Shown here one piece after another: positions 15,283 to 23,370 of a stretch of DNA of 34,388 bases (positions are counted from its first letter, which is position 1; each line of letters begins with the position of its first letter). Under the pieces are notes generated by a model. The model searched no databases, was not told the DNA's origin, and saw only the letters and a program-made list of their open reading frames with translations. The stretch is taken from assembly GCA_022791995.1 (NCBI GenBank), contig JAAWAD010000028.1:1-34388 (forward strand), given 5' to 3'. The DNA comes from Lawsonibacter sp. (lineage in GTDB: Bacteria > Bacillota > Clostridia > Oscillospirales > Oscillospiraceae). The position numbers and the translations under genes were made by a program.

Positions 15283-16145
15283 GGGCTGTTTCTCCATATC
15301 TTTTCTTTTTTCATCCGGGCCCAGCTGCCGTCAAGCACGGCCCGCTGCACCAGCGGAAGGCCCAGGTACAGGATATTCTCCAGCAGCACTCTGCGCTGGC
15401 CGTACTCCCCCAGCTGGAAGGCGGCTCCCATCTGCTCCAGGCAGAGATCCAGCAAAAGGCCCAGCGCCTCGTCATCCCCCTGGGGGCCGTATCGGGCCGT
15501 CACCGGGTTGTACCGCCCCGCCTGCCGGTCCTCCTCCAGGTCGTCCTGGGCATCCAGCAGGTAAATCCACCGCCCCAGGTGATACAGCAACTGCCGCAGC
15601 ACCCGTGCCTGGGAGTGTTCCGGGGGGACAGCGCTCTGGAGCAGACGGGCAAAGGGGTCCGCCGCCCGGTCGATGGAGGGACACCCCTCCTCCTCCAGCC
15701 GGGCCAGACAGGACAGGTTCTCCCGGAGAGAGGCGTCAAAGTCGGGGTGCCGCTCCGCTGCGCGCCGGTAGGCCGGCTCCAGAGCCAGTCCCAGCGCCCG
15801 GGCCGGCATCCCTTCCCACAGGCCGTCGTCCGCCGCTGTGTCTTGCAGCTTCCACCAGGCCAGCATCAGGTTTGTGTCCGCCGCCCATTCCAGGGCAGGA
15901 TTTTCGCAACACATAGACCGCTTTCGCAGCGGGTTAGCCCGGCACCGGCCGGCGCAGAGGGAGAGCTCCTCCTCCAGTTCCCACAGCAGCAGCGCCAGAA
16001 AGGTGCAGTCAAAGGTGAGCGTCGCCGGGGCCAGGGGACCGCACCGTCTGCCTAGACAGCGGCACAGACCGCAGTAGGTCCCTTGATACAGGTCAAAGTC
16101 CCGGCACCGCAGCTCGGCGCGCAGGGGGCGCACATAGCCAAACAT
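15279..16145 (-). CDS. DUF5685-family protein
   Basis: The 288-residue protein matches what I know of DUF5685, a clostridial family of unknown function. It opens [20 protein letters not shown] and continues with [13 protein letters not shown]. It is Cys-rich in the N-terminal half ([26 protein letters not shown]) and mostly helical afterwards ([33 protein letters not shown]). The cysteine clusters suggest metal or redox chemistry, but this is inference. It is stop-start coupled to the J-domain gene and starts 6 nt after the RseC-like gene, so the three probably act together. Confidence 0.8.
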   Translation of the reverse strand: MFGYVRPLRAELRCRDFDLYQGTYCGLCRCLGRRCGPLAPATLTFDCTFLALLLWELEEELSLCAGRCRANPLRKRSMCCENPALEWAADTNLMLAWWKLQDTAADDGLWEGMPARALGLALEPAYRRAAERHPDFDASLRENLSCLARLEEEGCPSIDRAADPFARLLQSAVPPEHSQARVLRQLLYHLGRWIYLLDAQDDLEEDRQAGRYNPVTARYGPQGDDEALGLLLDLCLEQMGAAFQLGEYGQRRVLLENILYLGLPLVQRAVLDGSWARMKKEKIWRNSP

Positions 16146-16151
16146 GGCCGC

Positions 16152-16574
16152 TTACCCCAGACGCTTCAAGATGTGAAACTCCGGCCCCTGGCTGCGGAGA
16201 ATGGCCCGATTCAGCAGGATGGCGGGGAAGAACCCCACTGCCAGTCCAAGAAACGCGGTGCCCAGGGCGGCAATCTCCCCCAGGTGGAACAGCGTCTGCC
16301 CCAGAACATACCCCGCCCCCAGTCCGACGCAGGGCAGCAGGAAGGTAATCACCGAGGCGCTGATGTTCCGGCCGTCCGCCGGCTCTACCTCCACGTGGTC
16401 CCCCGGGCCCGCCCCAATGGGGTTGGCGGCCAGGGCCAGAATCTCCTCCTTGGGCTTCTGTCCGCAGCCGGCGCAGGCCCCGTCACAGTGCAGACCGCAC
16501 TCCATCTGCCGGAGGAGGGACACCTGGGCCACGCCCTCCCCCACAATCTTTTTCACAATGGCGTTTTGTACCAT
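16152..16574 (-). CDS. RseC/MucC-family (SoxR-reducing system) membrane protein
   Basis: The 140-residue protein has a cytoplasmic N-terminus with a C-x3-C-x3-C-x2-C cluster (C26, C30, C34, C37 in ECGLHCDGACAGCG), followed by an ANPIGAGPGDHVEVE segment. Two membrane helices follow (about 71-92 and 97-118). This is the RseC/MucC architecture. Relatives act in electron transfer to SoxR or modulate sigma-E in Proteobacteria; neither partner is visible here, so the role is open. A good GGAGG precedes the ATG. It lies between cdaR and the DUF5685 gene. Confidence 0.82.
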   Translation of the reverse strand: MVQNAIVKKIVGEGVAQVSLLRQMECGLHCDGACAGCGQKPKEEILALAANPIGAGPGDHVEVEPADGRNISASVITFLLPCVGLGAGYVLGQTLFHLGEIAALGTAFLGLAVGFFPAILLNRAILRSQGPEFHILKRLG

Positions 16575-16601
16575 GAATTTCTGCCTCCAAACCGACCGGC
16601 A

Positions 16602-17834
16602 TTACCGGCTGATACTCACAGTTACCGTGTACTCATTTACAATTCCTGCGTTTCCTCCGGCGTTCAGGATGACCCGCACAGGCACGGAGTAGGTCCCCTG
16701 GTTGGTAAAGCCGTCCAGATCGGCCACAATCAGAATCTGACTGGGGTCGATGGCCGCCAGGTCCTCCTCCGGTCCCCGGAGCATCACCGACTTCACCTGG
16801 GTCAGCAGGTCCACCGTGTAGCCCGCCGGCATGTTCACCAGCTGGATATTCTCCACCTCCAGGGTCCGGGTAGCCAGACCCGTGACCGAGACGGTGACAT
16901 TGGCCGTTGTATTGCCGCTGACATTCTCCAGGTTGGGGCTCAGGTTGATGGGCATCTGGCGCGCAACGCTGCCCACCACATCGGCCAAATCCATGCTGCC
17001 CAGATAGAGCTCATCCAAACCGGCCAGATCCTCCTCCGAGCCGGACACGATGATGGTCGGGGGGTCTACATGGACGATGGCGTCCTCCTCCGTGGCGCCG
17101 CCGCCGGGGACCAGATTGACTTTCAGCGGAATCTCCTTCACCACCACCACTGGGACAATCACATAGGCGGTATCGTTGTCCAGAGTCACATCCAGACCGG
17201 TCAGCACCTCCCCGGCAGAGTTCAGCAGGGTGAGGGGCAGATCGCCGGCAAAGCGCTCCTCCAGATTTTCATTGGTCAGAATGGCGGCCACCTTGTCAAT
17301 CTGGTTGACCTGTTCAATGGAGCCGCTGACCAGAACAGTCTCCGGGTTGATGGCGGGGGTGCCCATCTGGTACCCCTGGGCCACCTGACCCTGGAGCTGG
17401 AACTCCACCTCGAAGGTCCGGGTCTCCAGCTTCTCCACGGTCACGGTGATGGTGCTTGGATTGCGTATATGGGTGGAAATGCTCTCTGCATTCACGTTTT
17501 CCGGGTAGTGGGGGGTATAGCTCACCTTGTTCTCCCCCTCCACGCACTTGGACACGTCTAGCGTCACCCACAGGTCACTGCGGTACCGGTTCAGGTTCTG
17601 CTGGGTGCTCACTGGGGCGTCAATGCGCAGCTCCACGGTGGTGTCCGACAGGCCGGCCACGGTCAGCCCCTGGCGGGTGAGAACGCTGACTCCTACCAGC
17701 TCCACCCGCACGTTCCGCAGGGTGGCCGGCTGGGCGGGGTCCAGCTCTGTGCGCACGTAGAGCCAGAAGACAAAGGCCAGCAGAATGGACATGAGGACAT
17801 AGGCCCACCGGGCCCCCTTCAGGCGCTCAATCAT
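16602..17834 (-). CDS. cdaR: CdaA regulatory protein CdaR (YbbR domains)
   Basis: CdaR is a membrane-anchored extracytoplasmic partner of the diadenylate cyclase CdaA. The 410-residue protein starts MIERLKGARWAYVLMSILLA with one membrane helix (about 10-28). About four to five YbbR repeats of 80 residues follow, seen in recurrent beta-rich segments such as TRTFEVEFQLQGQVAQGY, VPVVVVKEIPLKVN and LEVENIQLVNMPAGYTVDL. I chose the ATG at 17834 because it makes an ATGA overlap with the cdaA stop and AGGAGG lies about 10 nt upstream. glmM, the usual third gene, does not follow. Confidence 0.92.
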   Translation of the reverse strand: MIERLKGARWAYVLMSILLAFVFWLYVRTELDPAQPATLRNVRVELVGVSVLTRQGLTVAGLSDTTVELRIDAPVSTQQNLNRYRSDLWVTLDVSKCVEGENKVSYTPHYPENVNAESISTHIRNPSTITVTVEKLETRTFEVEFQLQGQVAQGYQMGTPAINPETVLVSGSIEQVNQIDKVAAILTNENLEERFAGDLPLTLLNSAGEVLTGLDVTLDNDTAYVIVPVVVVKEIPLKVNLVPGGGATEEDAIVHVDPPTIIVSGSEEDLAGLDELYLGSMDLADVVGSVARQMPINLSPNLENVSGNTTANVTVSVTGLATRTLEVENIQLVNMPAGYTVDLLTQVKSVMLRGPEEDLAAIDPSQILIVADLDGFTNQGTYSVPVRVILNAGGNAGIVNEYTVTVSISR

Positions 17835-18754
17835 GGCTGTCCGTCCTCCTTCCTCCGGCCCCATACCCGGTCCAGAAGGGGACGCTGGGTGGATTTTTCC
17901 TCCTGGCTGCCGTTTGTCAGCTCATTGTGGAGCAGACGCTCCAGGGTCTCCGGGGCCAGGTGGCGCTTCAGCATTCCGCCCACAGCGGCAGAGATGGAGC
18001 CGGTCTCCTCCGAGACCATGATGACCACTGCGTCTGAGTGCTCGCTCATGCCGATGCCCGCCCGGTGGCGCATCCCCAGGTCCCGGCTCAGATTGGTGTT
18101 GCTGGACAGAGGGAGCATACAGCCCGCCCCTACAATCCGTCCCCCCCGGACAATGACGGCTCCGTCGTGGAGGGGGGCCTTATTCCAGAATATGTTCTTC
18201 AAAAGCTCGCTGGAGATGGCGCAGTCCAGGGCGGTGCCCGTCTTGATGACGTCATCCAGGATGTTCTGCCGCTCAAAGACCATCAGGGCCCCTACCTTAT
18301 CCCGGGACATGCTGGCATAGGCCTCTGCCGTCTGGTTCAGAGCAATATCCAGGTCCGCCCCTGTCATGGCCTTAGGTGCGGCGGCAAAGACCAGCCCCAG
18401 GCTGCTGCTGCCCACCCGCTCCAGAATCCGGCGCAGCTCCGGCTGGAACAGAATGACCAGAGCCAGAATGCCCCACTCCACCACCTTGTTCAGCAGGAAG
18501 CTGGTGGCGGTGAGGGTGATGTAAGAGGACAGCCACATGGCAAACAACAGAATCAGCACGCCCCGCAGCACCCGGCCGGAGCTGGATTTGCGCAGCATCC
18601 ACAGCAGCTTATAGATCACCGCAGAGAGAATCGCAATATCCAGCAGATCCGCCAGACGCAGGTGAAGCACCGGAATATCCGACTGCAAAAAGGTCTGCAC
18701 CACGCCCAGGGCAGACAGCGCGTCCTCTGCCATGGGAATTACATTCTCCAGCAC
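17831..18754 (-). CDS. cdaA: Diadenylate cyclase CdaA (c-di-AMP synthase)
   Basis: CdaA condenses two ATP into c-di-AMP, the second messenger for potassium and osmotic homeostasis and wall integrity. The 307-residue protein has about three N-terminal membrane helices (36-53, 64-80, 92-104) and a DAC domain. The catalytic DGA is at 197-199 (PLHDGAVIV) and RHR at 229-231 (GMRHRAGIG). The best start is a GTG at 18754 behind GGGGGAGG; an ATG seven codons later is an alternative. A sigma-A promoter lies about 60-85 nt upstream. cdaA and cdaR overlap by 4 nt. This is the first gene of the long minus-strand series. Confidence 0.94.
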   Translation of the reverse strand: MLENVIPMAEDALSALGVVQTFLQSDIPVLHLRLADLLDIAILSAVIYKLLWMLRKSSSGRVLRGVLILLFAMWLSSYITLTATSFLLNKVVEWGILALVILFQPELRRILERVGSSSLGLVFAAAPKAMTGADLDIALNQTAEAYASMSRDKVGALMVFERQNILDDVIKTGTALDCAISSELLKNIFWNKAPLHDGAVIVRGGRIVGAGCMLPLSSNTNLSRDLGMRHRAGIGMSEHSDAVVIMVSEETGSISAAVGGMLKRHLAPETLERLLHNELTNGSQEEKSTQRPLLDRVWGRRKEDGQP

Positions 18755-18810
18755 TGGGCCTCCCCCTCTCCATTCCGCCGGCGCCCCAAGGCGCACAACC
18801 GTATTTTAGT

Positions 18811-18839
18811 ATTATACGATATTCTGGCGGGATTGGCAA
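18811..18839 (-). promoter_or_regulatory. Sigma-A promoter of the cdaA series
   Basis: On the minus strand TTGCCA (18839-18834) is followed after exactly 17 nt by TATAAT (18816-18811), close to the housekeeping consensus. It lies between the terminator of the upstream gene and cdaA, pointing into cdaA. It is the only strong promoter I see for the following genes, although internal promoters are likely in so long a unit. Confidence 0.85.
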
Positions 18840-18927
18840 CACGAAAGAGAGGGCGGAAAAAGAAATTTTCTTGAACATTTCATGAAAAATTTTGTAACTC
18901 CCCTGAAAAGGCTGGGAAAAGTGCAGA

Positions 18928-18955
18928 GGAGCCGGAGGGTTATCCCTCCGGCTCC
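18928..18955 (-). terminator. Terminator hairpin after the CmpB-type gene
   Basis: A perfect 12-bp inverted repeat, GGAGCCGGAGGG (18928-18939) and CCCTCCGGCTCC (18944-18955), has loop TTAT. It begins directly at the stop codon of the CmpB-type gene. The minus-strand continuation TCTGCACTTTTCC is only partly T-rich. It separates this gene from the cdaA promoter. Confidence 0.7.
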
Positions 18956-19480
18956 TTACGCGGACCTGCTCCGCCACCGCAGAGCATCCCGGTCCCCGGT
19001 CCGGCGCAGAAGCACCCCGGACAGCAGAATGTCCGCGGCCACGGCGGCCAGGGCGCACCAGGACACCGGCCCTGGAATGGCCTCCAGCCAGGGGGACAGC
19101 CAGGGGTGAACGCCGTAGACCAGCCCCAGCGCCAGCACACTCCAGACCAGGGAGAAGGGCAGACATACCCGCCCCTGGACGCTGCCCGGCAGGCCCCGGT
19201 AATCCCAGAAGGACACCCCCAGCCCCTCCTCATACCACAGGGCCATGCAGTACTCCACTGCCGTGGCCGTCAGCCCCCCCAGCAGAAACAACAGCAGGGG
19301 TCGGGCCGTCACCCAGCCGGGGAGCAGCAGAATGCCGCAGGCCCCCAGACCATACACCGGGCACAGGGGCAGCACCCGCAGACACTTCCGGTCCATTCGT
19401 CCCCCTGTCAGCCAGCCGAACAGCTCCTCCAGCCCAAAGCCGGCTAAGCTATAGAGCGCAAAGCACCAAAACCACCCCAT
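18956..19480 (-). CDS. Putative CmpB-type membrane protein (PF06541-like)
   Basis: The 174-residue protein has about five membrane spans. It carries the recognisable pattern of the putative ABC-transporter type IV (CmpB, formerly DUF1113) family: FALYSLAGFGLEELFGWLTG, LPLCPVYGLGACGILLL, TAVEYCMALWYEEGLGVSFW, DYRGLPGSVQGRVCLPFSL. Function in this family is not established. GGGAGG precedes the ATG. It is followed by a strong terminator and preceded by a 112-nt gap with a hairpin, so it may be transcribed alone or by read-through from the K+ channel gene. Confidence 0.8.
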   Translation of the reverse strand: MGWFWCFALYSLAGFGLEELFGWLTGGRMDRKCLRVLPLCPVYGLGACGILLLPGWVTARPLLLFLLGGLTATAVEYCMALWYEEGLGVSFWDYRGLPGSVQGRVCLPFSLVWSVLALGLVYGVHPWLSPWLEAIPGPVSWCALAAVAADILLSGVLLRRTGDRDALRWRSRSA

Positions 19481-19513
19481 AAAAAGTCCTCCCAGCTCCG
19501 TATCCTCGCAGCT

Positions 19514-19542
19514 CCCGCAGCCGCCTTAAAGCGGTTTGCGGG
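19514..19542 (-). terminator. Possible hairpin after the K+ channel gene
   Basis: In the gap between the channel gene and the CmpB-type gene, CCCGCA (19514-19519) pairs with TGCGGG (19537-19542), with CCGC/GCGG inside. No T-run follows, so this is at best a weak terminator or an RNA-stabilising stem. Confidence 0.35.
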
Positions 19543-19592
19543 TCCTGTGTAGGATAGGGCACAGAGAGGGCTTTCATGTATGGAAATTCAAA

Positions 19593-20798
19593 TCAAATCT
19601 GGATACTGTTGGCCTGGCTCAGGTGCATCTGGGTGTACAGGATAATCTTGTCTCCCTCCAGCAGAACCAGATCCCCGTTGGGGATAAGCATTTTGCCCTT
19701 CCGCTTCACCATGACGATGATGGTCTGGCGTGAGATGTCCAGATCCCGGATCCTTTGGCCGTTCCAGGGGTTCTGCCGGCGCAGCACGATCTCCTTTAAA
19801 TCAATGTGTTTGTCGTCCCCCACCGACTCGGCCCCCAGCACCAGGGTGTCCCCCGGAAGCAGGACCACATTGCCCCGCGGGACAATGATGCCCTTCTCTC
19901 GCTGGATGGCGGCCACCAGGATACCGTGGGGCAGACCCAGCTCCTGAACGGTGCGCTCGGCCCAGCTGTCCCGGCTGGACAGGTGGACCTTGATGAAGTG
20001 GACGTCCGCCTCGTTGGCGTATTCGCTGATTCGCTTGAGGCGGGAGTACTGGTCCACAAAGCCGGCGGAGATGATACCGGTGGGGATAGCCACCATGCCC
20101 ACCCCCAGGAAGGTGATGAAGATGCTGAAAATTTTCCCTGTGGAGGTGACGGGGTAAATATCCCCATAGCCCACCGTGAGCAGGGTGGACACCGACCACC
20201 AGATGCCGGAAAAGGCGTTGGTAAAGACGGCGGGCTGCGCCTCATGCTCAATGCTGTACATGCACAGGCTGGAGGCCAGCATCAGCACCAGCAGGATAAA
20301 GACGGAGGACATAAGCTGCTGCCGCTTGCTGGCCAGGACCTCCGTAATCACATTCAGGGAGTCATAATAGGCATTGATGCGGAACAACCGGAAAATGCGC
20401 ACCACCCGGAACATGCGGAAGGCCACCGCTCCGGTGGGGAAGAACACCGGCAGGTAGTAGGGCAGAAAGGACAGAATGTCCACCAGACCGCTGAAGGAAA
20501 AAATGTATTTGCACACCGCCCGGTACTCCGGCAGGGATGGGTGGAGAAACTTGGCTGTCCACAGCCGAAGAGCGCAGTCCACGGCGAAAAAGGCCACCGT
20601 GGCGGCCTCAATCGACAACAGCCAGGGCCCACAGAAGGCTCGGATGCTCTCAAAGGTGTACATGACGCTTACAGTCAGGTTGATGACAATGGTCAGCGTG
20701 TTCACAAGGTCATAGAGACGGCTTGGGGCGTCATCCATCTCTCCCACGGTAATAATCTCAAACACCCGCTTGCGGGACAGCGGCCAGCTTCGATTCAT
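19593..20798 (-). CDS. Voltage-gated K+ channel with two RCK_C (TrkA-C) domains
   Basis: The 401-residue protein has a six-helix Kv-like membrane part. S4 carries five arginines spaced every third residue (R128, R131, R134, R137, R140). The pore has the K+ filter TVGYGD (208-213). A cytoplasmic tail of about 140 residues holds two TrkA-C folds: about 262-332 (HGILVAAIQREKGIIVPRG, LLPGDTLVLGAE) and 333-398 (TIIVMVKRKGKMLIPNGDLV, LLEGDKIILYTQ). The nucleotide-binding RCK_N domain is missing. RCK_C domains are known c-di-AMP or ligand sensors in other K+ proteins. It starts 27 nt after vanY, with GGGAGG before the ATG. Confidence 0.93.
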   Translation of the reverse strand: MNRSWPLSRKRVFEIITVGEMDDAPSRLYDLVNTLTIVINLTVSVMYTFESIRAFCGPWLLSIEAATVAFFAVDCALRLWTAKFLHPSLPEYRAVCKYIFSFSGLVDILSFLPYYLPVFFPTGAVAFRMFRVVRIFRLFRINAYYDSLNVITEVLASKRQQLMSSVFILLVLMLASSLCMYSIEHEAQPAVFTNAFSGIWWSVSTLLTVGYGDIYPVTSTGKIFSIFITFLGVGMVAIPTGIISAGFVDQYSRLKRISEYANEADVHFIKVHLSSRDSWAERTVQELGLPHGILVAAIQREKGIIVPRGNVVLLPGDTLVLGAESVGDDKHIDLKEIVLRRQNPWNGQRIRDLDISRQTIIVMVKRKGKMLIPNGDLVLLEGDKIILYTQMHLSQANSIQI

Positions 20799-20825
20799 GG
20801 GGGCCCTCCCTCTGTCTTATTTCCG

Positions 20826-21935
20826 CTACCCGGCCACTGTAAACAAGGCTCCGGGGCCGGGGACATACAGCAGGCGGCGGTCCGCCTCGTTCCCCACCGC
20901 TCCCCAGCCGGCCAGCACGGGGACCGAATATTCCCCGGGGACCGGCCGGCGGGCCAGATATTCCTCATAGGTCAGGCCGCCCTCCATGCAGGCGGAGGCG
21001 ATCTCCTGCCCCACATAGCGGTAGTGCCAGGGCTCGAAGCAGTAGCCGGTGATGGCCGTCTTGTCCTGGGGGTACCGCAAAAGAAAGCCAAACCGGGCGC
21101 AGTGCTCCTGAAGCCAGGCATAGGCGGGCGTGCGCTCAAAGTGGGCAGGGATGCGGGCGGTATTGATATCCAGCGCCAGACCGGTCTGATGCTCCGAGTG
21201 GCCGGGGCGGGCCGAGAAGGTGTCCGCCAGGGCCTGTCCGTTCTGCCGGGTGTACCGCTGGTACAGGCCGGTCTGGGTCTGGTAGGAGCGGTAGGCTGAC
21301 ACGCTTCGCAGCGAAATCCCGTCCGCCCGGGCAGCGTCGGCCATAGCGGCAAAGGCCTCTGCCGCCGCCGGAGCCAGGGAGCCGGAGCCATACTGGGCCC
21401 CCAGCCTTACCAGCTCAGGGGCGTAATCACTGGGAAGGACGTAATATTTGTTCACCAGCACATCCAGCGCGTCCGGGTCCTCGATCTCCTGAACGCCTGT
21501 GTAGAAGGGGGCGTCCAGGCCGATGTTCACCCAGGTAACCACCTCTGCCGCGGTCAGCGCCGGATTGGCCTGACCATAGGCCAGATACCGCTCCAGCCGG
21601 TCTGTATGGCAATAGGACAGGGCCAGATACTCCAGAGCCGGACGGGACAGCTCTCCGCTGTCCAGCTTATCCGCCAGCCCGGGGCCCACCCGGCTCCATA
21701 GAACGTCGGCGCGCTCCTTGTCAAAGCCCAGGGCGGACAGGCGGGCCGATGCGTTCTGATAGGCGGCCAGCTCCTGGAGGGGGACGCTCTGCTCCTGGCG
21801 GGGGGCCGCCTGTTCCTGATGGGGGGCGGTTTGCTCCTGACGGGGCGCGGCGGTGAGGGCCGCCGACGGCATCAGACACAGGGCCGCCAGCAGAGTTCCG
21901 GCCAGCAGAGGACGAACGGGGTGAAAGCGCTGCAT
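20826..21935 (-). CDS. VanY-type D-alanyl-D-alanine carboxypeptidase (M15B), secreted
   Basis: This zinc peptidase trims terminal D-Ala from peptidoglycan stem peptides. From the ATG at 21935 (AAGGAGG 8 nt upstream) the protein has 369 residues. A signal peptide comes first (MQRFHPVRPLLAGTLLAALC, then LMPSAALTAA), then a four-unit Gln/Glu-rich repeat (about 30-56), a helical linker, and the VanY domain. Zinc and catalytic motifs are visible: ARPGHSEHQTGLALDI and CFEPWHYRYVG. A longer reading from 21998 lacks a ribosome binding site and spoils the signal peptide. It sits between a glutamine amidotransferase and a K+ channel gene. Confidence 0.92.
   Translation of the reverse strand: MQRFHPVRPLLAGTLLAALCLMPSAALTAAPRQEQTAPHQEQAAPRQEQSVPLQELAAYQNASARLSALGFDKERADVLWSRVGPGLADKLDSGELSRPALEYLALSYCHTDRLERYLAYGQANPALTAAEVVTWVNIGLDAPFYTGVQEIEDPDALDVLVNKYYVLPSDYAPELVRLGAQYGSGSLAPAAAEAFAAMADAARADGISLRSVSAYRSYQTQTGLYQRYTRQNGQALADTFSARPGHSEHQTGLALDINTARIPAHFERTPAYAWLQEHCARFGFLLRYPQDKTAITGYCFEPWHYRYVGQEIASACMEGGLTYEEYLARRPVPGEYSVPVLAGWGAVGNEADRRLLYVPGPGALFTVAG
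21770..21853 (-). repeat. Four 21-bp tandem repeats inside vanY
   Basis: Units at 21770-21790, 21791-21811, 21812-21832 and 21833-21853 each begin G(C/T)TCCTG on the plus strand. Read on the coding strand they encode a degenerate heptad of the form APxQEQx (APRQEQT, APHQEQA, APRQEQS, then VPLQEL). Length-preserving 21-bp units suggest copy-number change by slippage. The repeat lies just after the signal peptide. Confidence 0.8.
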
Positions 21936-21982
21936 TGTAAAAGCCTCCTTATGTGGGGAATCCAACGGAAAGAAATGTACAC

Positions 21983-22654
21983 TCAGGGGGTGTTCCACCA
22001 GCAGAGCGCCTCAAAGGCGCGGAGGAGCTCCGCTGTATCGACGGTGTCCGGGCGGCGTCTGGAAAAGGCCATGCGCTCCGGGTGGAACTGGAACGCCATA
22101 ATGCGCCGGTCGATCCAGTCCAGAGCCTCCGGGAAGCCCTCCTCCGCCCAGGCAGTGGCCCGCAGGCCCTCCCCCAGCCGGTCCACCGCCTGGTGGTGGC
22201 TGCTGTTGACCGAAAAGACGGCTCCATACAGATCGTGGAGCAGGGAGCCCTCCAGGGCTCGGACCGGGTGGACCAGATCCCCCTCTGGCCCGGTGTGGCG
22301 CGCTCTGGCCTCCGGCGGCAGGTCCTGGATCAGGGTGCCCCCCAGGGCCACGTTGATGACCTGCATCCCCCGGCAGATGCCCAGAATGGGCTTGCCCGCC
22401 TGGAAAAAGGCCTGGAACAGGGCCAGCTCCGCCGCGTCCCGGGCGTGGTCCGGCGCTTCAGAGCCCCGGTTCTCCTGACCGAAGAGGGCGCTGTCCAAGT
22501 CGCCGCCGCCGCACAGGACCAGACCGTCGCAGGTCAGGTCGGGCGACGGACAGTAGCCCCCCACCGGAACGGCCCCGGCCTGGGTCAGGGCATCGAAGTA
22601 ATTCTGCATCCCGTCCGGCTCGCCGGACAGCTGAATGCGGGCCTGTGTCTCCAT
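21983..22654 (-). CDS. Class I glutamine amidotransferase-like (PuuD / gamma-Glu-GABA hydrolase family)
   Basis: The 223-residue protein has the class I amidotransferase fold of the peptidase C26 family. It has an oxyanion-region segment GLVLCGGGDLDSALFG, the nucleophile Cys in PILGICRGMQVINVALGG, SSHHQAVDRLGEG, and the catalytic His/Glu in FQFHPERM. Family members hydrolyse gamma-glutamyl amides such as gamma-Glu-GABA; the substrate here is unknown. It starts 12 nt after the cytidylate-kinase-like gene and ends 47 nt before vanY. A role in handling gamma-glutamyl or peptidoglycan-derived peptides is possible but is inference. Confidence 0.88.
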   Translation of the reverse strand: METQARIQLSGEPDGMQNYFDALTQAGAVPVGGYCPSPDLTCDGLVLCGGGDLDSALFGQENRGSEAPDHARDAAELALFQAFFQAGKPILGICRGMQVINVALGGTLIQDLPPEARARHTGPEGDLVHPVRALEGSLLHDLYGAVFSVNSSHHQAVDRLGEGLRATAWAEEGFPEALDWIDRRIMAFQFHPERMAFSRRRPDTVDTAELLRAFEALCWWNTP

Positions 22655-22666
22655 CGCGCGCGCCTC

Positions 22667-23296
22667 TCAGCTCTGGCCCAGGTGGGCGTCCCGCGCCTGG
22701 GTCAGGGCAGCAATCAGGGCCACGGCCCCCTGCACCCCCACGGTGCTGGAGTTGAGGGTCAGGTCATACCGGCGCATATCCCCCCAGCGGTGGCCGGTAT
22801 AATAGCCGTAGTAGTTGGAGCGCCCCCGGTCCATCTGGACAATGCGCCGCTCCATCCCTTGGGCGGGAATGTGATACTCCTCCACGCAGCGCTCCACCCG
22901 GCTGGCCAGGTCGGCATAGATAAACACCTTCAGACACTCCGGCCGCTCCCCCAGAACATAGTCGGAACACCGGCCCACAATGACACAGGGGCCCTCATCG
23001 GCCAGCTCCCGAATCACCTCAGCCTGGGCAAAAAAGGCCTGATGGCTGACCGGCGTGCCGTGGTAGGACAAAGCGGACTGGTTCAGTCCCCCGTGAATGG
23101 CAGAGAGATGGAACCGGCTGCGGGCCCGTTCCTCCGCCCGGGCGATAAAGTCCGGGGACAGTCCGCTCTTCTCCGCGGTCTTCTGGATGATGGTCCGGTC
23201 ATAACAGGGGATGCTCAGCCGGGCTGCCAGCTGCTTTCCAATCAAGCGGCCGCCGCTGCCAAATTCGCGGCTGATGGATATGACATAGTTGCTCAC
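22667..23296 (-). CDS. Cytidylate kinase-like family protein
   Basis: The 209-residue protein opens MSNYVISISREFGSGGRLIG, with a P-loop of the cytidylate-kinase-like type (REFGSGGRLIGKQLAARL). It continues with YDRTIIQKTAEKSG, GPCVIVGRCSDYVL and the NYYGYYTGHRWGD segment typical of this clostridial group. True Cmk is usually elsewhere in the genome; members of this family are of uncertain substrate. The start is a GTG at 23296 behind GAGGAGG. A consensus promoter lies about 75-105 nt upstream. It is the first gene of a four-gene operon. Confidence 0.88.
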   Translation of the reverse strand: MSNYVISISREFGSGGRLIGKQLAARLSIPCYDRTIIQKTAEKSGLSPDFIARAEERARSRFHLSAIHGGLNQSALSYHGTPVSHQAFFAQAEVIRELADEGPCVIVGRCSDYVLGERPECLKVFIYADLASRVERCVEEYHIPAQGMERRIVQMDRGRSNYYGYYTGHRWGDMRRYDLTLNSSTVGVQGAVALIAALTQARDAHLGQS

Positions 23297-23370
23297 AGCG
23301 CACCTCCTCAGTGGGATTTATATCCAGCACGCCCGTTGATTTGGGCGGCCGGCTGTCTGTTTCTCTTTCC

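Noticed and set aside
16083-17561. A 492-codon plus-strand open frame
   Set aside because: Antisense to cdaR and the RseC-like gene; no domain recognised.
19806-21299. A 497-codon plus-strand open frame, His/Gly-rich
   Set aside because: Antisense to the K+ channel and vanY genes, which have clear catalytic or pore motifs.
21770-21853. The regular 21-bp repeats considered as a CRISPR array
   Set aside because: The units are contiguous with no spacers and encode an in-frame heptad inside a signal-peptide-bearing enzyme.
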